From contig NZ_CP083405.1 of the NCBI RefSeq assembly GCF_000975265.2, positions 1,550,001 through 1,614,000 of the forward strand: DNA of 64,000 nt. Reading direction: 5' to 3'. Shown here in pieces: positions 42,600-52,575 of this stretch. Position 1 is the first letter of the stretch. Each line of letters starts with the position of its first letter. Source of the stretch: Mycobacterium lepromatosis. Its GTDB lineage: Bacteria; Actinomycetota; Actinomycetes; Mycobacteriales; Mycobacteriaceae. The notes below the pieces were generated by a model. That model saw nothing but the letters and a program-made list of their open reading frames with translations. It was not told where the DNA came from and did no database searches. Position numbers and translations under genes: made by a program.

Positions 42600-43400
42600 C
42601 AACGTTCCGTCAGGTTTGCGGGTATCGACGAGGACCCGTGTCGAGTGCGCGGCGGACGGCCCGTCGGCCTCGATGTGTTCATTAAGTTCCCGCAGCCGGT
42701 TGCGATAGCGGTCCACAGTAAAGTCCGACACCGTCCAAATAATCTTACGGAGGAAGTAAATGATGGCGCCGATATCTAAGCACTTGGCCCGTAGCCGTTC
42801 CTGCGTAGATTCACGATGCTTTAAGCCAGCGGCTTGTGGCTTGCGTATTTACGACGCTGGGACGATACTCGGCCCATTTCTCGGGTTGCGGTCCGCCGAA
42901 GTACTCGATTAGCTTGGACATCGTTTCGGGTATGACTTGCTAAGCACAATAGGTGCTTTCCGATCGGAGAAGCTGAACGGTCTCGGTCCACCACACAGAG
43001 ATCGGATGACGGGCGGTCATCAGGTAAAACGCCCCGTCGGCGAACGGCAACGAGGGCTCATCCCGAGTTGTCACGACCACCACCCCGAGCGGATACAACA
43101 GCTTGGTAGCCAACGCCGCATTTGGAGGCCACGTCTTTATCGCTGCTATCGTATACTGGAACGGCGTCGCGCCGGCTAACACCTCGACGCTGCCGGTGTG
43201 GAAGTCTAGCGTAGCCTAGACACCTGGCCAAACTCTGATTAAAAGCCCGTTGATAGCCCCAGACGGTCTTTCCTACGTCGTACGGCTGTACACCTAAGAA
43301 AAATCCCAGCCGTCGACGGATACCGAATCAGCTTCTGCCGCCAGATCTTCGCATGTGCGCCGAATGACAGACATTCTCATCGAAATGGGCCGGACCGTTG
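42600..43400 (-). pseudogene. Class I SAM-dependent methyltransferase, decayed (2)
   Basis: Minus-strand fragments from about 43,350: AEADSVSVDGWDFS, ATLDFHTGSVEVLAG (SAM motif I, degraded from GTGGGE), then NAALATKLLYPLGVVVVTT and LPFADGAFYLMTARHPISVW. LIEYFGGPQ and DFTVDRYRNRLRELNEHIE followed by STRVLV near the C-terminus complete it. A stop after WDFS and several frame changes inactivate it. Distinct from the methyltransferase relic beside ileS. Substrate unknown. Confidence 0.75.
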
Positions 43401-43773
43401 CCGGTAAGTCCAGATCTCGATTGAGCGTCGCCTAGATGCGCACAATTTGGCGAACCCGAAACCCGTTGACCGGGCGTTGCGGCGTTGGACAGACAAACTT
43501 GTTGCCGTTGAAATCAAGCCTGACCTCGCCCTTGGTGCTCTATGCTATGTATGTGTAATCTTTAACGGCTTGGTGTCCACCGGGCTTCACTGCCGGATGG
43601 TGGGAGGAACAGGATCGGCTGGTTGCCTTTTCAGTCGAGCGCGGCGGTTGGCGAGTCGAGCTGGTTGTAGAGCTGTGAGGTCAACGGCTCGGATCCGAGG
43701 GGGCAGTGGTACGTGATAACCGGTGGTACCAAGGTAGCTGGGTCAGCGATTGCTAGCTAGGTTTGATGGGTTT
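43401..43773. other. Unassigned stretch
   Basis: About 370 nt. One plus-strand frame (43447-43716) has no recognisable motif. Nothing else is seen. Confidence 0.35.
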
Positions 43774-44120
43774 CTACCACGCAGGTGCGTACATCGGCGT
43801 TTTGTTGCGCAGCCATCGGCGGACCGTGGACCAACGGTTTTGTGCGGTTATCAGGGTGGTTTGGTCAATGTCAGTACGGGCCAGTGCCTGGCTAATAAGC
43901 GGTCGGTGGTCGAAGTCGGTCGGTTGAGGGTCAACTACATACCAGTCGTTGCGCGTTGGTTGTGGTTGTTGTGCAGTCGGGTGATGCTGTGACTGTCTTG
44001 GTGCCGCTACCGCGGATGATGTCGAGCCACTGGCGGGCGGGCCGGACGAATTTGTTGCCGGATGGCTTGTTTTCGATCCGCAAGCGCTCAACATCAGAGC
44101 TGTCACGAAATAGTGATCAG
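43774..44120 (-). pseudogene. lprI: LprI-like lipoprotein, frameshifted
   Basis: A 110-residue minus-strand frame begins at 44106 with VTALMLSACGS, the end of a lipoprotein signal peptide with an L-S-A-C lipobox, followed by a Ser/Pro/Gly-rich spacer. The frame in front (MRLITIS, ATG at about 44,129) is one base out, so the complete signal peptide is broken. The tail LARTDIDQTTLITAQNRW resembles the LprI (lysozyme-inhibitor-like, DUF1311) domain, but its cysteine-containing end continues in another frame. Order lprI-glbN equals Rv1541c-Rv1542c. A shortened product from the inner GTG cannot be excluded. Confidence 0.6.
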
Positions 44121-44154
44121 TCGCATACGAACTGATTACTCGGCTGCCGGTTGC

Positions 44155-44606
44155 CCCGCAGCCGCGACACGCTGCGCTGGCGTGGAACTTCTTTTGCGGT
44201 CGAGCCTGTGCTGTGGTGGTTTCGCTCTATAGGTCGGGGGAGCACTGGGGCGACGAACCCGAGTGTCTCAGTTACAGTCTTAGCGGGGATTCCGGCGGCT
44301 GTGAGTGCGGTCGTTCGAGTGTCTTGCCACGAGAGTGACGTAATGCATAGTGACTTCTCGTCCTTTATTCACCCGTTTTCATCGACGCATTGGTGTAAAA
44401 TCCACGCCTGCCGAGAATTGCTGCTATGACCTTAAACTGTTTATCCATTAAGATGGCTCAATTAATTCGTTTCAGCGAAAAGATTGGACAGTTTGTCCAT
44501 CGGCGAGAACTCGGGCGCAGAAATCCTCGATGAGGATTTCGGTCGCCTCGTACCTGCCAATCTTATTGTAGATACCGATGGGCTCGCACCTGCGGAATTG
44601 TGACGA
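44155..44606 (-). pseudogene. glbN: Truncated haemoglobin N (GlbN), decayed
   Basis: Minus strand from about 44,600: EPIGIYNKIGRYEATEIL then IEDFCARVLADGQ (helices A-C of a group I truncated globin). After a damaged middle comes VNKGREVTMHYVTLVARH, containing the proximal-histidine region, and ALTAAGIPAKTVTETLGFVAP at the C-terminus. Stops and frameshifts separate the pieces. GlbN (trHbN) oxidises nitric oxide to nitrate; its loss removes one NO defence. It sits directly upstream of the lprI relic on the same strand, as in M. tuberculosis. Confidence 0.88.
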
Positions 44607-44905
44607 AATTAATTACCATGGGGACAGCCAAGCACTCCGCCTTTATGCGTACATCAGCATCTGATCATGTCCGTATTATGTGTTGTGTAATAACCTCTTT
44701 GCTCGTTATCAACCACAAATTCCGTCGTCGACGCTGCGCCTGGGCTGGGCAATATGACGACAATCCCCATCGAATCATCCAGTAATGTTCTGGGATAGGC
44801 ATGGTTACCCGTATTATATAACCCACGTCGCCCGGTGAGGCGGCCCTGGTCGGCAGCCGGGGTAGTTGCAGTCCGGGTGCGAACATCGCTAGGTGCGACG
44901 ATCGA
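44607..44905. other. Intergenic stretch between divergent relics
   Basis: About 300 nt between the starts of the glbN (-) and Rv1543-like (+) pseudogenes. It would have held both promoters; no intact element is recognised. Confidence 0.4.
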
Positions 44906-45945
44906 TGAATCTTGGCGACTTTACGAGCCTCGTCGAAAAGCCTTCAGCGGCAGTGTTCCATATCGTCAACACCCCTAATTCCGCGGGGCGATAGCCCGTT
45001 CTATCTGTGGAACCGGCTTGATACGATGCAGTGCCGCAAATTCGGCGAAGCGGTCGGTGGCGAGACCGGTCCTCACCACCGGAAGGTGGTCGAGTATCGG
45101 TGCTGTGGCGGCCAAAAATCACAGCTGCAAGTAGCACGGTGATGCTGGTCGCGCGTACCGAGGACAACCTCGAAAAAGTCACCTCGGAGATCCGAGTTTA
45201 GTCACGGCGGGACCTTCTCTAATCTATGTGTACCCACGCAACTTTTCCGACGTAGATGCTACCGTAGTTATGGTTAACCAGGTGCTCGCTGATCTAGGCG
45301 TCGTCGACATTCTGATCGATAATAATACTTATATCGATAATAATACTTATAGAGTGCTGGGTGCTCGATTCGGCGGTCATTGACGCTGTCTTATGGTCGG
45401 ATCTATCGCTGCCAGTGCACGATGCAGCTAGAATCACCTGGAGGCGGTTCAAGTTCATCCCCGGTATGCGGGAGCCTGGTGTCAGGCAGATGGTCTGCGT
45501 TTCGTCAGTTGGTGTAAGGTAAAGTACCCGTGTGCTGAGTTTTGGTGCCTACCTCGCTAGTAAGGCTGCGCTGGGCAACCTGTGTGATGCGCTGCAAGCC
45601 GAGACAATGAACGACAACGTTCGGTTCACTACCGTGCACATCACGCTGGTGCGTAAGCTGCTTATCAGCCCAACCACTCTGTACGATTGAGCTCCCGATG
45701 TTAGTTAACTCCAGAGCAAGTAGCCTGACGCGATCTTGCACCGGCCTCGGTGGGTCAACTCACCTTATAGATTTAGGTCAGTTTGCTGCCGTCGCCGATG
45801 CGGTTAACCTTGCGGTGATGTACCGGTTACGTAACGGCGATTTCGGTACGTGCACTTAATCTGCCGCTAGCACAACGAAGGTCTAGGAGTTCGATAAGCG
45901 AAGCGAAACATTCGTTCAAAGCGACCCGTGGGGTAAGTGTATTGA
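44906..45945 (+). pseudogene. Short-chain dehydrogenase/acyl-CoA reductase (Rv1543-like), decayed
   Basis: ATG 44906 opens MNLGDFTSLVEKPSAAVFHI, followed by VNTPNSAGR and a stop. Later pieces are VMLVARTEDNLEKVTSEIRV, VLADLGVVDILIDNN, ALQAETMNDNVRFTTVHITL and LISPTTLYD, and near the end KRSETFVQSDPWGK. These follow the order of Rv1543, an SDR reported as a possible fatty-acyl-CoA reductase. Stops, frameshifts and an 18-bp tandem duplication in the NNAG region make it non-functional. The following SDR relic begins only a few bases downstream. Confidence 0.83.
45315..45350 (+). repeat. 18-bp tandem duplication inside the Rv1543-like relic
   Basis: ATCGATAATAATACTTAT occurs twice without mismatch (45315-45332, 45333-45350), giving IDNNTY-IDNNTY in place of the SDR NNAG segment. 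Copy number could vary between strains. Confidence 0.9.
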
Positions 45946-45949
45946 CGTC

Positions 45950-46765
45950 ATGACTCTTCCAGAGCCGAACAATGGGATAACCGTCGTGATCCCCGATGCC
46001 TCCTGAGACATCAAGGCCGAACTGGCTAGCGGCTTGGCCCGCAGCGGTTTTCTTCTGCTGATCATCGCGTGGCGCCGTGACTGCCTCTGAGAGCTTGCCA
46101 ACGAAGTAGACTAGGAATAATACATTTCCGCTCGAGGTTATGCTTCTCGCGGTCGGTTACCCTGCGATTTGCGCAAAGTTGGCGGACCACCTCTGCCACG
46201 GACCGGTCGGCGGTTTGTGCGGATCATATTATTCTTTTAGAGTGCGGGCTTTGGTGCCAGCGGGATATTTTACAAGTTGCCACTTGAACGCGAGAGTGAA
46301 GAGGTGACTCTATAACTCGCTCGTGTTGATGGAACTGATGCATGTGGTGTGGTCAGACATGGTTGAGCGCGGCACCGGTGCGGTCATGCACATTGCCATC
46401 TATGGCCGGGTGCCAGACAATTCCATACACGGTCGTTTATGCACCCACCAAGGCCTTTGTCCAGATATTCGTGTAGGTGGTTCACGAGGAGTTGCACGGC
46501 ATTATGCGGGGTGTTGGTCAATGTCTTGTTCTCGGCTCCGGTTCCGACCGAGTGGGACAAGATCGCCAATACCGAACTATTCGTATCCCATTGTCCAGGT
46601 ACAAGCACACAACATTATAGGAAGTCGTGAGCTGCGGTATGTTGGTCGGTTACAGCAGGGTGGCGCCCAAGTTTGTTAGCACTAGCGACAGATACGTATC
46701 ACTCAGCCTGTTGTTACCCACGGTCCGTATCGGTAACCGATTGCGCGGCGAGGCAGGCCACTAAC
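45950..46765 (+). pseudogene. Short-chain dehydrogenase (Rv1544-like), decayed
   Basis: ATG 45950 opens MTLPEPNNGITVVIPDAS, an SDR start in which the TGAS glycine motif has become PDAS, followed at once by a TGA. KAELASGLARSGFLLLI continues, and later pieces are DMVERGTGAVMHIAIYGR (46,350-46,410) and PVPTEWDKIANTELF (46,540-46,590). LLLPTVRIGNRLRGEAG closes it near 46,750. It matches the order and end of Rv1544. Multiple stops and frame changes make it dead. It forms a tandem SDR pair with the preceding relic. Confidence 0.83.
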
Positions 46766-46872
46766 GGGCGTGGATTCGATTCCGCGTGATTTCGCGTGGG
46801 ATATTTAGGTTAGGATGATTCGGCGTGGCTTGTGCGTAATTTTATGTGTCGTGTCACCGCGGCTAGGCTGAG

Positions 46873-47307
46873 GTGGTGGCTGCTAATTGACATGATCACC
46901 GATGTGCTGATGACTCCTCAGGACGCCTGGGACCATGTTTCGGATCTGTTGGAACCGGGCGATTGGCTCATCATCCATGAAGGGATAGCGTAGCGAGCTT
47001 CGTGAAGAACTGATCGTAGGCACTCAAATGTGAGGGTGTGGCGCGTGCCAAGGGAATGCGCAACCGGGTGATCTTAAGCGATCACAACATGGGACCCGCC
47101 CAATAAGTTGGCATTCTCAAGAATCTGGGAGGGGCGGCACCAAGCAAGTATGGTATCACGCTCACTGTGCGGTCCAAAAAATGGCGGATCCATGCTTGGC
47201 TTGCGCCTCGAGTTCGCCGGTCCTGCACTGTTCGGTCCGCGGCGGAACGCGTAGTCAAAAGGGGCGTGGAGAAATCGCGCAAGCAGTTCGTGAAGCTGTA
47301 CTCTTGA
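46873..47307 (+). pseudogene. START/SRPBCC-like protein (Rv1546-like), decayed
   Basis: Pieces in order: TPQDAWDHVSDLLEPGDWLI then IHEG and a stop, GVARAKGMRNRVIL, SKYGITLTVRSKKW and VEKSRKQFVKLYS with its natural stop at 47305-47307. These follow the small ligand-binding SRPBCC/START-like protein that precedes dnaE1 in M. tuberculosis (Rv1546). At least two stops and three frame changes interrupt it. The dnaE1 promoter may lie within or just after it. Confidence 0.82.
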
Positions 47308-47374
47308 CGAGAGTATAACACACGCGGCGACATGCCGAGGTACCGTCAGCCGTCGGTCATAGACTGGCGTCCCT

Positions 47375-50300
47375 ATGAACCAGTCCTCCTCCTCCTTCGT
47401 TCACCTGCATAACCACACCGAGTACTCGATGCTGGACGGTGCCGCGAAGATCACGCCCATGTTCGCCGAGGTGGAGCGTCTACAGATGCCCGCGGTCGGC
47501 ATGACCGATCACGGAAACATGTTCGGTGCGAGCGAGTTTTACAATACGGCCACCAAAGTCGGGATCAAGCCGATTATCGGTGTGGAAGCCTACATCGCTC
47601 CTGGATCCCGCTTTGACACCCGGCGCATTACCTGGGGTGACCCCAGCCAGAAGGCCGACGATGTCTCGGCAGGCGGTGCTTACACGCACCTGACGATGGT
47701 AGCCGAGAATGCGGCCGGCCTGCGCAACCTGTTCAAGTTGTCTTCGCTGGCCTCGTTCGAAGGGCAGTTGAGCAAGTGGTCGCGAATGGATGCCGAGCTT
47801 ATCGCCGAATATGCCGAGGGCATCATCATCACCACTGGTTGTCCCTCCGGTGAGGTGCAGACCCGGCTTCGCCTCGGGCACGACCGGGAGGCGCTACACT
47901 CGGCCGCCAAGTGGCGCGAGATCGTTGGCCCCGATAATTACTTCCTCGAGCTAATGGACCACGGTTTATTTATCGAGCAACGTGTCCGCGAAGGACTTCT
48001 TAATATCGGCCGCAAGCTCAACATTCCGCCGCTGGCCACCAACGACTGCCACTACGTAACCCGCGACGCTGTGCACAACCACGAGGCGTTGTTGTGTGTG
48101 CAGACCGGCAAGACCTTGTCGGATCCGAATCGGTTCAAATTCGACGGCGACGGCTATTATCTCAAGTCGGCCGCCGAGATGCGCCAGCTGTGGGACGACG
48201 AAGTTCCCGGGGCCTGCGACTCCACGTTGCTGATCACCGAGCGGGTGCAATCCTACGCCGACGTGTGGGAACCGCGTAATCGTATGCCTTTCTTCCCCGT
48301 TCCCGCGGGACACGACCAGGCCTCTTGGCTACGCCAAGAGGTGGATGCCGGCCTCAAGCGCCGGTTCCCCGATGGCCCACCCAACGGATACGTCGAGCGG
48401 GCCGCCTACGAGATCGACGTCATTTGTGGCAAGGGTTTTCCTGCCTACTTTCTGATCGTTGCAGACCTGATCAACTACGCCCGGTCGGTTGGGATCCGCG
48501 TGGGCCCGGGCCGTGGCTCGGCCGCTGGGTCGCTTGCCGCCTATGCTTTGGGCATCACCGACATCGACCCGATACCGCACGGTCTGCTGTTCGAGCGGTT
48601 CCTCAACCCGGAACGCACCTCGATGCCTGACATCGATATCGACTTCGACGACCGTCGCCGCGGCGAGATGGTGCGCTACGCCGCTGACAAGTGGGGGCAT
48701 GACAAAGTCGCTCAGGTCATCACTTTCGGCACCATTAAAACCAAAGCTGCGTTGAAGGATTCTGCGCGTATCCACTATGGACAACCCGGGTTTGCTATGG
48801 CCGACCGGATCACCAAGGCTTTACCGCCGGCCATAATGGCCAAAGATATACCGTTGTCGGGGATCACCGATCCGACCCACGAACGGTTCAAGGAAGCTGC
48901 CGAGGTCCGCAGCCTGATCGAAACTGATTCGGATGTGCGCATAATCTACCAGACCGCACGCGGGCTGGAAGGTCTGATCCGCAACGCCGGCGTGCACGCA
49001 TGCGCGGTGATCATGAGTAGTGAGCCGCTGACCGAGGCTATCCCGCTGTGGAAGCGACCGCAGGACGGGGCCATCATTACCGGCTGGGACTATCCCGCGT
49101 GCGAGGCCATCGGCCTGTTGAAGATGGACTTCCTGGGTCTGCGCAACCTGACGATCATCGGCGACGCGATCGAAAACATTAAGGCCAACAGGGGAATTGA
49201 CCTCGATCTGGACTCCGTGCCACTGGACGACCAGGCCACTTACGAGCTGCTGGGCCGCGGTGACACCCTGGGTGTGTTCCAGCTTGACAGCGGGCCCATA
49301 CGCGACCTGTTGCGCCGCATGCAACCGACCGGATTCGAGGATATCGTCGCGATACTGGCGTTATATCGGCCCGGTCCGATGGGCATGAACGCGCACAACG
49401 ACTACGCCGACCGCAAGAACAACCGGCAGGTGATCAAACCCATTCATCCCGAACTCGAGGAACCGCTGCGTGAGATCCTCGCCGAAACCTACGGACTCAT
49501 CGTTTACCAAGAGCAGATCATGCGCATCGCGCAGAAGGTGGCCGGCTACTCTTTGGCCCGAGCGGACATTCTGCGTAAGGCGATGGGCAAGAAGAAGCGC
49601 GAAGTGCTGGAAAAGGAGTTCGAAGGCTTTTCGGACGGTATGCAGGCCAAAGGGTTCTCAGTCGACGCGATCAAGGCGTTGTGGGACATTATTTTACCGT
49701 TCGCCGACTACGCATTCAACAAGTCGCACGCCGCCGGCTACGGCCTAATATCATATTGGACCGCCTACCTCAAGGCCAACTTCGCTGGTGAATACATGGC
49801 GGGCCTGTTGACCTCGGTCGGCGACGATAAAGACAAGGCGGCTGTCTATCTGGCCGACTGCCGCAAGCTTGGCATAACGGTGCTGCCGCCGGATGTCAAC
49901 GAGTCCGTCCTCAACTTCGCGTCGGTAGGCGCTGACATTCGCTACGGGTTGGGTGCGGTGCGCAATGTCGGTGCCAACGTGGTTGGTTCGTTGATCAAGA
50001 CCCGCAATGACAAGGGCAAGTTTGCTGACTTTTCGGACTATCTGAACAAGATCGACATTGCTTCCTGCAACAAGAAAGTCACTGAATCGCTGATCAAGGC
50101 AGGAGCTTTCGATTCGTTAGGGCATTCGCGCAAAGGTCTTTTCCTGATCCATGCTGACGCTGTGGATTCGGTGCTAGGCACCAAGAAAGCGGAAGCGATC
50201 GGGCAGTTCGATCTGTTTGGTGGAACCGATAGCGGCACCGACGCGGTATTTACCATCAAGGTGCCTGACGACGAATGGGAGGACAAACACAAGCTAGCTC

Positions 50301-50914
50301 TGGAACGGGAGATGCTGGGCTTGTACGTGTCCGGGCATCCGCTCAAAGGAGTGGCACATCTGTTGGCTGCTCAGGTGGACACCACCATTCCGACGATCCT
50401 CGATGGCGATGTCTCCAATGACACTCAGGTGCGGGTGGGTGGCATTCTGGCCGCGGTGAACCGGCGCGTCAACAAAAACGGAGTGCCTTGGGCGTCAGCG
50501 CAATTGGATGATTTGACCGGAGGGATCGAGGTGATGTTTTTTCCGCACACGTACTCTAGCTACAGTGCCGATATCATCGATGATGCTGTTGTGTTGGTTA
50601 ACGCCAAGGTGGTGGTCCGTGATGACCGGATTGCGCTGATCGCCAATGAGCTTGTTGTGCCTGACTTTTCCAACGTGCAAGCGGATCGGCCGCTGGCAGT
50701 TAGCTTGCCGACTTGGCAGTGCACCTTCAACAAGGTAAGTGCACTCAAGCAAGTGCTGGCGCGTCACCCCGGGACATCGCAAGTGCATCTGCGGCTTATC
50801 AGCGGGGATCGAATCACTATGCTTGAGCTAGACCCGTCGCTACGGGTGACACTGTCGCCGGCGCTGATGGGAGACCTTAAGGCGCTGCTCGGTCCTGGGT
50901 GTTTGGGTGATTAG
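47375..50914 (+). CDS. dnaE1: DNA polymerase III alpha subunit
   Basis: This 1179-residue replicative polymerase of the C family is full length. The N-terminal PHP domain starts [13 protein letters not shown] (about 10-22); in mycobacterial DnaE1 this domain is the proofreading exonuclease. The palm carries the catalytic aspartates in PDIDIDFDD at 418-426. [10 protein letters not shown] (about 377), GVFQLDS (about 632) and NKSHAAGYG (about 782) are further polymerase landmarks, and an OB-fold ([13 protein letters not shown], about 1020) lies near the C-terminus. ATG 47375 is the natural start. The gene is intact, while everything between the pseudouridine synthase and dnaE1 is decayed. Confidence 0.98.
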   Translation: MNQSSSSFVHLHNHTEYSMLDGAAKITPMFAEVERLQMPAVGMTDHGNMFGASEFYNTATKVGIKPIIGVEAYIAPGSRFDTRRITWGDPSQKADDVSAGGAYTHLTMVAENAAGLRNLFKLSSLASFEGQLSKWSRMDAELIAEYAEGIIITTGCPSGEVQTRLRLGHDREALHSAAKWREIVGPDNYFLELMDHGLFIEQRVREGLLNIGRKLNIPPLATNDCHYVTRDAVHNHEALLCVQTGKTLSDPNRFKFDGDGYYLKSAAEMRQLWDDEVPGACDSTLLITERVQSYADVWEPRNRMPFFPVPAGHDQASWLRQEVDAGLKRRFPDGPPNGYVERAAYEIDVICGKGFPAYFLIVADLINYARSVGIRVGPGRGSAAGSLAAYALGITDIDPIPHGLLFERFLNPERTSMPDIDIDFDDRRRGEMVRYAADKWGHDKVAQVITFGTIKTKAALKDSARIHYGQPGFAMADRITKALPPAIMAKDIPLSGITDPTHERFKEAAEVRSLIETDSDVRIIYQTARGLEGLIRNAGVHACAVIMSSEPLTEAIPLWKRPQDGAIITGWDYPACEAIGLLKMDFLGLRNLTIIGDAIENIKANRGIDLDLDSVPLDDQATYELLGRGDTLGVFQLDSGPIRDLLRRMQPTGFEDIVAILALYRPGPMGMNAHNDYADRKNNRQVIKPIHPELEEPLREILAETYGLIVYQEQIMRIAQKVAGYSLARADILRKAMGKKKREVLEKEFEGFSDGMQAKGFSVDAIKALWDIILPFADYAFNKSHAAGYGLISYWTAYLKANFAGEYMAGLLTSVGDDKDKAAVYLADCRKLGITVLPPDVNESVLNFASVGADIRYGLGAVRNVGANVVGSLIKTRNDKGKFADFSDYLNKIDIASCNKKVTESLIKAGAFDSLGHSRKGLFLIHADAVDSVLGTKKAEAIGQFDLFGGTDSGTDAVFTIKVPDDEWEDKHKLALEREMLGLYVSGHPLKGVAHLLAAQVDTTIPTILDGDVSNDTQVRVGGILAAVNRRVNKNGVPWASAQLDDLTGGIEVMFFPHTYSSYSADIIDDAVVLVNAKVVVRDDRIALIANELVVPDFSNVQADRPLAVSLPTWQCTFNKVSALKQVLARHPGTSQVHLRLISGDRITMLELDPSLRVTLSPALMGDLKALLGPGCLGD

Positions 50915-50942
50915 TAGACTGCAGTACTGCCGCTGCGCACTA

Positions 50943-51549
50943 GGGTGTTGGTGTTTGTGGCAGGAATTGTTGGTCGGTTTCATAGGTGGCAGGTGAAGTA
51001 GTGTTCTGGTGTGCCATCGCTGGCCGATACGGTCGGGAGTTTGGTGGGCTAGCCTAGATCTTGTTGGCGCTGGGTGTTGGGGGCGCTTTCGGGTGCATGC
51101 TATGGCTGTGGGGTGTCTGTTTGTTCACCGGCCCTCGGCCAGCCGGTGTGCCCCCGGCTGTGTTGGTGCCGTGTTGGTTTCACAGTTCGTCGATGACCTC
51201 GCAGCCGGTGATGACGCGTACGGCGGTGCTCTAGCCTAGGGCAGTACTTGACTTTTTGTGGGGATCGACCGCGGAAGGAAGATAAAAGCCATCCACGGCG
51301 TGATCTGGTGACTTGTGCGCGTGGCGGGCTAACACATCACCAGAAAAGCGCAACTGATCCCCGGCCACCCGCCACACCAGACGCACCCCCAGCATCGCCA
51401 GCTTCGATGTCGCGGCCGGTGACCAACACCAACTACTCGGCGGCCCTTGCAAGCAGCCCACCTACGCCGCGACCAACCCTAAACCACCAACACAACCCAC
51501 ACCACCGATCCCCACCACATAACCCACCACACCCCTCAACCACACAAAA
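50943..51549 (+). repeat. 607-bp dispersed repeat, copy 2
   Basis: Identical to 31743-32349 in the same orientation. It starts 28 nt after the dnaE1 stop, nearly the same spacing as copy 1 after its upstream gene. No target-site duplication is visible at the edges. The G-poor 3' end continues here past the repeat to about 51,595. Confidence 0.95.
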
Positions 51550-52096
51550 CCAAACCAGCAAGAAATAACCACCAACAACCAGCACAACCACACCATGAAA
51601 TCTAAACGGCAAATTGCTGGTCAGGCGGGTGCTGGCACTCAGGTGTATTGGGTGTATTGCGTCAGTACCGTCGGCTTCTCGAGCGGAGATAGTTTGCCGA
51701 TGCGATTGGCGCGACACCCGGCGCGTTAACCTCATCGGCGAATTGGTCAGAACTCGCGGTGGTGGTTAGTCGCTGGAGTAGCCGAGCGATTGCTCTAGCG
51801 ACTAGAGGGCTTTGATAGCGCCTTGAAACTAAACTGACTACAATGGCAACGGTACGTGCCACCAAGCCCTGGCCGGGGCCGCACTAGTAGTCGACACCCT
51901 GATCAGCAGTAGTGTAGCGAACCCTGCTGCCCATGCCCACCGCGATCAGATTTTTGTCGCGACCAGGGCACATCCATAACCAGCGCCTCTGAAGTTTTAG
52001 CCAGGCCAGTCACAGATTAAAAGTTATAGTCCATATAGACTTATACTTAACTCGAACTCGACGAATTTCGGGGACGGATATTATTGATGTTCTAGG
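51550..52096. other. Unassigned stretch between repeat and nitroreductase gene
   Basis: About 550 nt. A minus-strand frame (51662-51865) has no recognised motif. In M. tuberculosis this interval holds many genes (Rv1548c-Rv1557), so a large deletion has occurred here or at the repeat edge. The promoter for the next gene should lie near 52,020-52,090, which is AT-rich. Confidence 0.4.
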
Positions 52097-52543
52097 ATGG
52101 GCCCTGTGGCACTTTCGGGAGAATATGTACCTAGCCCAGTCGGCTGGGTGCGCGAACAAGTTGAGAGATACATAGCCTCCGGCGGAACCGAGGGCACGGA
52201 CTTGCAGGGAATTCCCTTGGTGTTGCTGACCACTGTCGGCGCCAAGACCGGCAAACTTCGCAAAACTCCACTGATGCGCGTTGAGCACAATAGCGAGTAC
52301 GCGATCGTCGCCTCATCCGGAGGAGCTGCGAAAAATCCAGTCTGGTACTATAACGTCGTGCAAAATCCGCAGGTCGAGCTGCAGGATGGTCTCGTCAGCC
52401 GCGATTACAACGCGCGTGAGGTATTCCGCGAAGAGAAAGACACCTGGTGGCAGCGCGCTGTCGAGGTCTGGCCGGACTACGCCAAGTACCAGGCCAAAAC
52501 TGAGCGTCAGATTCCGGTCTTTGTGCTAACCCCGGTGAGCTGA
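52097..52543 (+). CDS. F420-dependent nitroreductase-like (DDN family) protein (Rv1558-like)
   Basis: This 148-residue protein has the split-barrel fold signature of deazaflavin (F420)-dependent nitroreductases: [30 protein letters not shown] (cofactor phosphate binding), [20 protein letters not shown] and NPQVELQDG, ending PVFVLTPVS. Such proteins reduce quinones or nitro compounds with F420H2. In M. tuberculosis the paralogue Ddn activates bicyclic nitroimidazoles; substrate here is unknown. It lies 32 nt before ilvA on the same strand, as Rv1558-ilvA, so cotranscription is likely. Confidence 0.92.
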   Translation: MGPVALSGEYVPSPVGWVREQVERYIASGGTEGTDLQGIPLVLLTTVGAKTGKLRKTPLMRVEHNSEYAIVASSGGAAKNPVWYYNVVQNPQVELQDGLVSRDYNAREVFREEKDTWWQRAVEVWPDYAKYQAKTERQIPVFVLTPVS

Positions 52544-52575
52544 CTGCTTGTCGGACGACATGGCACCACGAACCG

